DNA of 64,000 nucleotides from Lentzea nigeriaca. Lineage in GTDB: Bacteria; Actinomycetota; Actinomycetes; Mycobacteriales; Pseudonocardiaceae. Shown here piece after piece: positions 57,834-64,000 of this stretch. Both the position numbers and the translations under genes were made by a program. The stretch spans positions 248,001 to 312,000 of the forward strand of contig NZ_JAFBCX010000001.1 of assembly GCF_016907955.1 (NCBI RefSeq), read 5' to 3'. The notes beneath the pieces were generated by a model. The model saw only the letters and a program-made list of their open reading frames with translations, was not told where the DNA came from and did no database searches. Within the stretch, counting starts at the first letter, position 1. Each line of letters begins with the position of its first letter.

Positions 57834-58700
57834 TCACCCAGCTGCTCGCAGGTCGTGCTTGTCCAGCCAGGAAACGATGGCGGTGGCGATTGCTTCGGGC
57901 TGGTCCTCCGGGGTTTGGTGGCCGGAGGCGAGATCGTGCGCGGCGATGTCGAGACTGGCGATGTTGGCGGCGCACCAGTCGATGAGCTCCGGGGTCATCA
58001 TCGCGCCGAAGAGGGGCTGGAAGGTGATCAGCAGCTTGGGCACGTCGTTACTGGCCGCGAGCCACTCGTCGTAGCGATCGACCCTGGCCACGACGTCGGC
58101 AGGCTCGCCGTCCAGCGGCATCGATCGTGCCCAGCGCAGCAGCGGTCGGCGGCTGGCCGGCGTGGGGTACGGCTTGCGATAGGTTTCGAAGTCCTCATCG
58201 GTGAGCCTGGCTGTCATGCTGGGCAGTGACTCGATGAACGCGTTCTGGTCCAGCATCATCGTCTCGCCCACCCCAGGCGTCTTGATCGACCGGAACAGGT
58301 CACGGCCGGCCTCCGGGAATTCCTGCCAGGACATCGGCTTCACGATTGTCTCGGTGAACGCGATGCCCCGTACGCGGCCGGGATGGCGTGCGGCCCAGTC
58401 GAAGGCGAGCGCGCCGCCCCAGTCATGACCGACCAGTACGACGTCGTCGAGGCCAAGCGCGTCGAACCAGGCGTCCAGATAACGGGCGTGATCGTCGAAG
58501 GTGTAGTCGATGTCCGGCTTGCCGGAGTCACCCATGCCGATCAGGTCCGGCGCCAGTCGTCTGCCTGGGTCGCCGACGGCCGACATGATAGGCACCCACC
58601 CGTACGACGACGTGGGATTGCCGTGCAGGAAGACGATCGGCGACCCGGTTCCGGTCTCTCGATGGAACATCGTCGAGTCGAGAACATTCTTGGTAGGCAT
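57834..58700 (-). CDS. Haloalkane-dehalogenase-like alpha/beta hydrolase
   Basis: 288 residues. The start ATG has AAGAGGAA upstream on the minus strand. Features are HGNPTSS with the oxyanion/halide Asn28, the nucleophile Asp93 in VGHDWGG next to Trp94, and a C-terminal His in SGHQTPED. Asp rather than Ser as nucleophile, with Asn and Trp for halide binding, is the signature of haloalkane dehalogenases, which hydrolyse carbon-halogen bonds. Related epoxide hydrolases also use Asp but normally need lid tyrosines. The region before the His (FQPLFGAMMTPEL) differs from the family's usual sequence, so the true substrate is uncertain. It faces away from the PKS operon and is probably unrelated to it. 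Confidence 0.85.
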   Translation of the reverse strand: MPTKNVLDSTMFHRETGTGSPIVFLHGNPTSSYGWVPIMSAVGDPGRRLAPDLIGMGDSGKPDIDYTFDDHARYLDAWFDALGLDDVVLVGHDWGGALAFDWAARHPGRVRGIAFTETIVKPMSWQEFPEAGRDLFRSIKTPGVGETMMLDQNAFIESLPSMTARLTDEDFETYRKPYPTPASRRPLLRWARSMPLDGEPADVVARVDRYDEWLAASNDVPKLLITFQPLFGAMMTPELIDWCAANIASLDIAAHDLASGHQTPEDQPEAIATAIVSWLDKHDLRAAG

Positions 58701-59395
58701 GAGAAATTCCTCTTGTCGCGTTGAGTGAGCGTCAGATGTCGAGACCCAGCGGGCGGTCCATCGCGATCTCGATCAACGGCTTCGCCTTCCCGCGGGTCAC
58801 TTGACGGCAGCGATCTTGCGCGCCGAACATTCGGCGACCGGCTCAGGCAGGGCGTGTTCCCTGTCGCTCCGGCTACCACGATCATGTTCGCTCTCGAGTC
58901 CGAGGTCGTTTTCTGACTCGGCCAATTTACTGTCGAGGAGCTAGTAGGTACCCAGAGGAAAGTATTGGGAACCAGGGTGAAAGTGACCGAGCTCACCGAG
59001 ATCGATCCCGGAGCAGGCCTGCTCGATCACACCCGTGGTCGACATCGGGTTCGGGCGACAGAGGCCAACGATCAACGACCCCGGAAGGAAGCATCACCAG
59101 CAGTAAGGAATGTGTGACGACAGCTGGTTTGCGCTGATGACTGCGCCTGCCTCGCCGTCGGGCGTGCACTGGACTCACCGGGATGATGCGCCGCGTCGGC
59201 GAGCATCATGGTCGGGATCTTCCTGATGGTCTCGACCGTGCTGCCGGCGAGGCCGTTCTTGCGGCCGATCCGCGATGACGACCGGATCACCCTGTGCGGC
59301 CGCGGCCAGGGTCGCAAGTGGACCAGCGACGACGGGCGGCTCGTGGTCGAGGGCTTCCGCCCGCGCGGTCGCCAGGCGGGTCCGGACGTTCACGG
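58701..59395. other. Intergenic interval without a supportable gene
   Basis: About 695 bp between the dehalogenase-like gene and the oxidoreductase. I find only short frames (for example 58725-58916 and 59208-59444 plus, 59072-59317 minus) with no recognisable domain and no convincing ribosome site. The part around 58920-58970 is less GC-rich than the rest and should hold the promoter of the minus-strand hydrolase. The part from about 59100 to 59395 has coding-like composition on the minus strand but broken frames, so it may be a decayed gene. Confidence 0.5.
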
Positions 59396-60370
59396 TCACA
59401 CCGAGATGACGACCTTCGCGCGGGCGTGCTCGATCTCGACGTAGTCGATGGCAGACGCCGTTTCGCTCAGCGGATAGGTGCGGTCGATGATCGGGGTGAC
59501 CTGACCGGCCTCGATGAGTTCCCGCAGTGCGGCCAGGTTCGTCCAGCTGGGCGTCTCGGAGTGCACGACCACGCGTCGGCGGGCGAACGGCGCCAGCAGC
59601 TTCGCCCTGATCACCAAGCCCACCGGGCCGAAGAGGCTGCCGCCGCGGGAGACACCACCGCCGGCGATCATCAGGAGTCCCGACGGGGTCAGCGCACGGC
59701 GGAGCGACCGCAGCGAGTGGTTGCCCACCAGGTCGAAAACCACGTCGTACCGTTCGTGGGCGCGCGTGAAGTCCTGCTGCGTGTAGTCGACGACGTGGTC
59801 GGCGCCCAGATTCCGGACCATCTCCACGTTTCGCGTGCTGCACACCGCGGTCACGGTGGTACCGAAGGACTTCGCGAGCTGCACGGCGAACGTGCCGACC
59901 CCGCCCGACGCTCCGTTGATCAGAACCCGTTGTCCCGGTTGGACCTTCGCGACATCGCGGAGTCCCATGAGCGCGGTGTTGGCCGCGAGCGGGACCGCGG
60001 CCGCCTCGCCGAAGGTCAGGTTCACCGGTTTCCGGTCGGCCTGGCCTTCCGGGACGGCCACGTACTCGGCGAACGCGCCTTCGAGCCGGCCGAGGTCGCC
60101 GTACACCTCGTCGCCCGGTCGGAACCTCGTGACGTTCCTCCCGACGGCCGTCACCGTGCCCGCGAAGTCCCTGCCCCGGATCCGGCGCTTGGGGCGGCGG
60201 ATTCCCATCGTCAAGCGGGCGAGGTACGGGTCGCCTCGCATCACGTGCCAGTCCCAGGCGTTGACCGAGGAGGCCCGCACCTCCACCAGCACGTCGTCGT
60301 CCCCGGTCACCGGGACGTCCGCGGTCCCGAACTCCAGCACGCCGTACCGGTCCTGCACGATCGCCTTCAT
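59396..60370 (-). CDS. Zinc-independent NAD(P)H quinone oxidoreductase (MDR superfamily)
   Basis: 324 residues from the ATG at 60370, which has AAGGAGAAG just upstream and overlaps the stop of the DUF2306-like gene (ATGA). A longer open frame exists but overlaps that gene. The N-terminal GroES-like part (SSVNAWDWHVMRGDPY) is followed by GRDFAGTV and the nucleotide-binding loop NGASGGVGTFAVQLAK, typical of medium-chain reductases such as quinone oxidoreductases. The cysteines that bind structural zinc in alcohol dehydrogenases are absent. It probably reduces quinones or activated alkenes with NADPH in the cytosol. It is the last gene of the two-component operon. Confidence 0.88.
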   Translation of the reverse strand: MKAIVQDRYGVLEFGTADVPVTGDDDVLVEVRASSVNAWDWHVMRGDPYLARLTMGIRRPKRRIRGRDFAGTVTAVGRNVTRFRPGDEVYGDLGRLEGAFAEYVAVPEGQADRKPVNLTFGEAAAVPLAANTALMGLRDVAKVQPGQRVLINGASGGVGTFAVQLAKSFGTTVTAVCSTRNVEMVRNLGADHVVDYTQQDFTRAHERYDVVFDLVGNHSLRSLRRALTPSGLLMIAGGGVSRGGSLFGPVGLVIRAKLLAPFARRRVVVHSETPSWTNLAALRELIEAGQVTPIIDRTYPLSETASAIDYVEIEHARAKVVISV

Positions 60371-60990
60371 CTCTTCTCCTTGAGGTTGAGCCATTCCGCG
60401 ACGGCGAGGTTGATCACCCAGCCGGCTATCAGCAGCAGTTCGCCGACCAGGGCGCCGGGCGTGCCGACGGCTGCGAACCAGACCGCCGTGACCACCGCCT
60501 GGGTGCCCGCCCCGGCGCCGATCGCATAGGCGCGGCGCATCCACGCCTGGTGGGCGATCACGTTCCGGCGGCGGATCGCGGTCAGCCCCAGGACGAGCGA
60601 GGTGGCCATGCCCGAGCCGAACACCAGGCGGAAGGCGTTGATCAGGTCGCCACCGGGGTTCGGGAAGAACACCGTCAGCCACAGGCCGGCCAGGGCTGCG
60701 ACGAGTCCACTGAGGACGACCACGCGTCCGGCGAGCCGATGCCAGGCGCGGCGCCGCAGGCCTGGCACGAACTGGAACGCGCCGAGCACGCAGAACGTGG
60801 TCGCGCCCACGATATGCAGCAGGACCGGTACGGGCGCGGCGAAGAACCTGGCGTTCTCCGCCGTGATCCGCGCCCCACCGGTCAATTGTGCGACCCGGAA
60901 GGCACCGGCCACCACCGGTACCGCGCTGAGCAGGATGAGCAGGGCCGGTACCCGCCACTGGGGTCTGGGCCGCGTTCGCGTCGTGGTCAT
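60367..60990 (-). CDS. DUF2306-like integral membrane protein
   Basis: 207 residues from the Met at 60990. An in-frame ATG at 61026 would add twelve; neither has a clear ribosome site. Six hydrophobic segments are visible, including the stretches around LLILLSAVPVVAGAF, LLHIVGATTFCVLGAF, VVVLSGLVAALAGLWL and GELLLIAGWVINLAV. The His-containing LLHI, AWHRLAGR and IAHQAWMRRAY are typical of this uncharacterised family. Its function is unknown. The stop overlaps the oxidoreductase start and the response regulator lies directly upstream, so the four genes are likely one unit. Confidence 0.8.
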   Translation of the reverse strand: MTTTRTRPRPQWRVPALLILLSAVPVVAGAFRVAQLTGGARITAENARFFAAPVPVLLHIVGATTFCVLGAFQFVPGLRRRAWHRLAGRVVVLSGLVAALAGLWLTVFFPNPGGDLINAFRLVFGSGMATSLVLGLTAIRRRNVIAHQAWMRRAYAIGAGAGTQAVVTAVWFAAVGTPGALVGELLLIAGWVINLAVAEWLNLKEKR

Positions 60991-61053
60991 GCGCACAGCG
61001 TGCCGGTCGGAACCCCTGCGGCTCATCGGAAGTTGGGCCGCGGCCGTGTCGTC

Positions 61054-61725
61054 CTAAGGTCCGGTGGCGGTGTCGTACTTTCGGCCGGTCTCGTAGGCCC
61101 ACATGGCGATCTCGACCCGGTTGCGTGCGCCGAGCTTCGTCATCAGGCTGGTGATGTGTGACTTGACCGTGCTGAGCGTGATGTAGAACTCGCCGGCGAT
61201 CTCGTTGTTGGTCCGTCCTCTGGCGACGGCGGCGAGGATCTGTTCCTCCCGGTCCGTGAGCGGGTCGACGGGTTGCGGCGGCGGCGCGGCGGGCCCGGCG
61301 GCGGCGAAGGTCGCCAGCAGGCGCGCGGTGACGCTGGGTGCGATGAGCGCGTCACCGGCCGCGGCCGCGTGTACGGCCTGCGACAGCATGTCGGCGCCCG
61401 CGTTCTTGAGCAGGAAACCCAGCGCGCCGGCACGCAGTGCGGCGTAGACGTACTCGTCGAGGTCGAACGTGGTGATGACGACCACGGCGAGCGGGTCCTC
61501 GACGCCGGGCCCGGCGAGCCTGCGGGTCGCCTCGATGCCGTCCAGCTCGGGCATCCGGATGTCGAACAGGCACACGTCCGGTCGCAGCCGCCGGGCGAGT
61601 TCGACGGCCTCCCGCCCGTCCGCGGCCTGACCGACGACCTCGATGTCGGGTTGTGCGCCGAGAATCATCGCGAGGCCTGTTCGCACGATCTCCTGGTCGT
61701 CGGCGACGATCACTTTGATGGTCAT
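61054..61725 (-). CDS. NarL/FixJ-family response regulator
   Basis: 223 residues from the ATG at 61725, which overlaps the kinase stop (ATGA). Extra upstream codons in the open frame lie inside the kinase and are rejected. The receiver domain has the acidic pair DD (9-10), the phosphoacceptor Asp55 in LFDIRMPELDG, and TTFD and LKNAGAD further on. A Pro/Ala linker leads to a LuxR-type helix-turn-helix (LTDREEQILAAVARGRTNNE, then STVKSHI). It should bind DNA as a dimer when phosphorylated by the neighbouring kinase. Likely targets are its own operon, perhaps the oxidoreductase. Confidence 0.93.
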   Translation of the reverse strand: MTIKVIVADDQEIVRTGLAMILGAQPDIEVVGQAADGREAVELARRLRPDVCLFDIRMPELDGIEATRRLAGPGVEDPLAVVVITTFDLDEYVYAALRAGALGFLLKNAGADMLSQAVHAAAAGDALIAPSVTARLLATFAAAGPAAPPPQPVDPLTDREEQILAAVARGRTNNEIAGEFYITLSTVKSHITSLMTKLGARNRVEIAMWAYETGRKYDTATGP

Positions 61726-62825
61726 CTCGGCAGCACGGCCGTCACGGTCCAGCCCTGTCCCGCGTTCGGACCGGCCTCGCACGTGCCGCCGAGCAGGCTG
61801 GCGCGTTCGATCATGCCGACGAGTCCGTACCCCGGTGAGCCGGCGGGGCGGAGCTGGCCGTCGTCGCTCACCCGAAGGCGCACCGCGCTCTCGTCGACCT
61901 CGACACGCACCTCGATGCGCGTCGCGTGTTTCGCGTGCCGTCGGGCATTCGTGACCGCCTCCTGCGCGAGGCGGTAAACGGCGGCGCTGACCGGTGACGG
62001 CAGACCACCGGCGTCCCCGACGATCGCCACGTCCACCGGCGGCCGGGAACGGGTGGCGAGCCGTTCGAGATCGGCGACGCGGGGGCCGGGGGACAGGTCG
62101 GCCTCGGTGCGCAGAAGCCGCACCATGCCACGCATCTCGTCCAGCGCGCTTGCTGCCTCGGCGTCGATGAGGCGCAACGCGTCGACCGCGGCGTGCGGAT
62201 CCGAGTCCGCCATCGCGATCCCCGCCTGCGCCCGGATGGCCATGGCCGAGACGTGGTGCGCGACCGTGTCGTGCAGGTCGCGGGCCAGTTGTTCCCGCTC
62301 GAGCAGCTTCACCTGGTCCAGTTCGCGAGTCCGGGCCCTTGACCGGAACCGGAACGCCGTACCGAGCGCCATCGCGGAACCCAGCACGACAACACCGCCG
62401 AGCGCGTCCGTCGGGAGCAGATGACCCAGAGTCGCGGAGAGGCCGATCTTGCCCAGCATGACCCCGACGCCGAGCACCGCCTCGCGCCCGGATCCCCAGC
62501 GGAACAGCGCGTACGGCAGCAACACCTGGTGGACCAGCGCGTACTGCTGGGGGAACTCGGTACCCACCACCAGCGACGACAGCTCACACACACCGAACGA
62601 GACGACCACCATCAGCAGCGGCCTGGACCGTCGCCACAGCAGCGTCGCCACCAGCCCTGCCGTCACGGCTATGGAGAGCGGCCGCCACTGGAGATCGGGT
62701 CGAAGCAGGCCTTCGAGCACCGCGGCCGGCACCAGCACGCCGACCAGCACCCAGTCCCGCCACACCCGCGTCGGCGCAGGGGCGGGCCGGGGTTCCAGCC
62801 AGACAGAACGAACAAGGGCGAGCAC
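61722..62825 (-). CDS. Sensor histidine kinase (HisKA_3 / NarL-partner type)
   Basis: About 367 residues if the GTG at 62825 is the start; no good ribosome site is visible, so this is the weakest point. The N-terminal part has four to five membrane segments (about residues 25-150). Then comes the dimerisation helix with the phosphoacceptor His185 in ARDLHDTVAHH, and a C-terminal ATPase part with AVTNARRHAKH (N box) and GYGLVGMIERA (G box). No extracellular sensor domain is evident, so it may sense membrane state. It is coupled by a four-base overlap to its response regulator. Confidence 0.9.
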   Translation of the reverse strand: MLALVRSVWLEPRPAPAPTRVWRDWVLVGVLVPAAVLEGLLRPDLQWRPLSIAVTAGLVATLLWRRSRPLLMVVVSFGVCELSSLVVGTEFPQQYALVHQVLLPYALFRWGSGREAVLGVGVMLGKIGLSATLGHLLPTDALGGVVVLGSAMALGTAFRFRSRARTRELDQVKLLEREQLARDLHDTVAHHVSAMAIRAQAGIAMADSDPHAAVDALRLIDAEAASALDEMRGMVRLLRTEADLSPGPRVADLERLATRSRPPVDVAIVGDAGGLPSPVSAAVYRLAQEAVTNARRHAKHATRIEVRVEVDESAVRLRVSDDGQLRPAGSPGYGLVGMIERASLLGGTCEAGPNAGQGWTVTAVLPR

Positions 62826-62939
62826 CCGCCCATGGTAAGAGCAGCCCCACCCTCGCAGATCAGCCGAAAGTACGCAGCAAAGGCCCTGAACTCCCGAGTC
62901 TCTCGTCCGGCCCCGGCCAAGGAGGTGTGCTGGGGCCGC

Positions 62940-63130
62940 CGATTTCCGGAAGCTGAGGTTGATGACGTTGTCGGGCGGCGACGAGCCGTGCGGACAGGAC
63001 CCGGCCAGTGCGCCGGCACCACCGACCGCGAGGAAGAGCCCGAGTGCCGCGGCGGACAGCCCGAGTTCGCGCACGAACACCACGGGCCGCATCGTGTTGA
63101 TCATGATGATCGAGATCGTGGTGCACATGC
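62940..63130 (-). pseudogene. Decayed fragment of an MFS transporter
   Basis: On the minus strand 63128-62997 encodes SGMCTTIS, MINTMRPVVFVRELGLS and AALGLFLAVGGAGALAG, a good match in pattern to a loop and two helices of drug-efflux MFS proteins. After GALAGS the family sequence seems to continue in another frame (VLSARLVAARQRH), and upstream the frame also loses sense. Only about 45-60 of the expected 400 or more residues remain, so this is a relic. Confidence 0.5.
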
Positions 63131-63312
63131 CGGAGGCGAGGTGTGGACGACGACCAGCACCGTCCGCTCGGTGGGCACGGTCCGCCAGCGGGGGACCGTG
63201 CGGTTCGAGCGGCACCTTCAGCCACCGGCTTGACGACACGATCTCACTCCCGCGGATGTTCGAACCGGCGCGAGCTCGCGGCGATCGAGCGCGACGCCAG
63301 ACGAGCGGAACG
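63131..63312. other. Gap between MFS relic and terminal hydrolase
   Basis: A short interval with no recognisable gene. It may be further decayed MFS sequence on the minus strand. I see no terminator or RNA gene. Confidence 0.4.
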
Positions 63313-64000
63313 TCAGCTCGGCACGCTCGCGAAGGTCTCCTCCACCCAGTCGGCGACGAAGTCCCGGACGTATGGCAGGTGGTCCAGTCCGATGTGCTCC
63401 GCGCCGCCCTCGGCGCCGGTGAAGATCCGCAGCTCGCGCTTGGGGCTGTTGACCGCCTGGTCGTAGGAGCGGTGTGCGTAGGCGAGAGGGATCTGCCGGT
63501 CGTTTTCGCCGTGGCAGATCAGGAACGGCACGGTGATCTTCTCCACGACTCCGTCGAGGTGCACGTCGTCGGCGTAGGTGAGGAAGGAGTCGAGGTCGTC
63601 GAAGCCCCACACCCACAGGACGTGTTCCCAGTAGTGGGGGACCGGACGTTCGCCCTCGCGTTCGACGCGGCGGCGCTGCACCGCGCCCCAGTCGTGGTTG
63701 GCGCCCCAGGCGACGACGAGCGCCAGGCGCTTCTCGAACGCGGCCGCTCGTGGGGCGTAGTAACCGCCGAGCGACCATCCGGCCAGGCCGATTCGTCGCG
63801 GGTCGACGTCGTCGCGGGTCTCCAGGTGGTCGACGCACGCGGCGGCCCACACCTCCGTCTCGATCCGTGACGTCAGGCCGCCCAGGCGCAGCGCCTCGCC
63901 GGAGCCGGGGGTGTCGACCATGAGGGTCGAGATGCCGCGTGCGGCGAGCTCGTCGGAGATCCCGGACAGGTAGATGTGCTCCTTCGTGCTGTCCAGGCCG
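63313..64000 (-). CDS. Alpha/beta hydrolase (FrsA / DUF1100-like), 5' end outside window
   Basis: The frame stays open to the right edge (GLDSTKEHIYLSG continues upstream of the first Met at 63921), so the gene starts outside; about 228 C-terminal residues are visible. The nucleophile Ser lies in LAGWSLGGYY, a late acid in CHGENDRQIP, and a likely His in AEHIGLDH. The GLDSTKE stretch and overall layout resemble the FrsA-like and pseudooxynicotine-hydrolase group. The substrate is unknown. It does not appear linked to the PKS. Confidence 0.85.
   Translation of the reverse strand, partial: GLDSTKEHIYLSGISDELAARGISTLMVDTPGSGEALRLGGLTSRIETEVWAAACVDHLETRDDVDPRRIGLAGWSLGGYYAPRAAAFEKRLALVVAWGANHDWGAVQRRRVEREGERPVPHYWEHVLWVWGFDDLDSFLTYADDVHLDGVVEKITVPFLICHGENDRQIPLAYAHRSYDQAVNSPKRELRIFTGAEGGAEHIGLDHLPYVRDFVADWVEETFASVPS

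Noticed and set aside
59208..59444. A 78-codon plus-strand frame with a loose resemblance to flavin-type oxidoreductases
   Set aside because: No ribosome site, no conserved motif that I can name, and it runs into the oxidoreductase gene on the other strand.
59294..60529. A 411-codon plus-strand open frame opposite the quinone oxidoreductase
   Set aside because: The translation is His/Arg/Asp-rich shadow sequence of the minus-strand gene, which has clear motifs and a ribosome site.

Overview
The window is very GC-rich actinomycete DNA. Most of it (positions 2 to 53025) is the 3' part of a modular type I polyketide synthase (PKS) cluster: five consecutive plus-strand genes with eleven extension modules, ending in a thioesterase. 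The first gene is cut by the left edge inside a ketosynthase, so the loading module and any earlier modules lie outside. The sequence style suggests a rare actinomycete, perhaps of the Pseudonocardiaceae; that is inference only.

Layout. PKS gene 1 (2-14314) has three malonyl DH-KR modules. Gene 2 (14335-28518) has three methylmalonyl modules (DH-KR, KR, KR). Gene 3 (28545-33809) is a single methylmalonyl module with a suspect DH. Gene 4 (33836-42088) has an unreduced malonyl module followed by a malonyl DH-KR module. Gene 5 (42136-53025) has a malonyl DH-KR module, a methylmalonyl DH-KR module and the TE. No module has an enoylreductase. Read colinearly, the chain would be a 2-methyl-2,4,6-trienoyl end, a C9 ketone, a polypropionate stretch (methyls at C10, C12, C14 and C16; oxygens at C13, C15 and probably C11), then a conjugated tetraene at C16-C23 followed by unknown upstream units. 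I could not match this to a named compound.

Three cytochrome P450 genes and a type II thioesterase follow with overlapping start and stop codons. They form the tail of one long operon that ends at a strong hairpin (57471-57504). They probably tailor the polyketide and repair blocked carrier proteins.

Right of the hairpin the character changes. There is a C-terminal remnant of a tyrosine integrase, a minus-strand haloalkane-dehalogenase-like hydrolase, a gap of about 700 bp without a supportable gene, and a minus-strand operon (histidine kinase, response regulator, DUF2306-like membrane protein, quinone oxidoreductase). A decayed MFS-transporter fragment and the 3' part of another alpha/beta hydrolase gene complete the window. 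This looks like the outer border of the cluster. Short near-identical DNA tracts shared between modules point to recent gene conversion inside the PKS.
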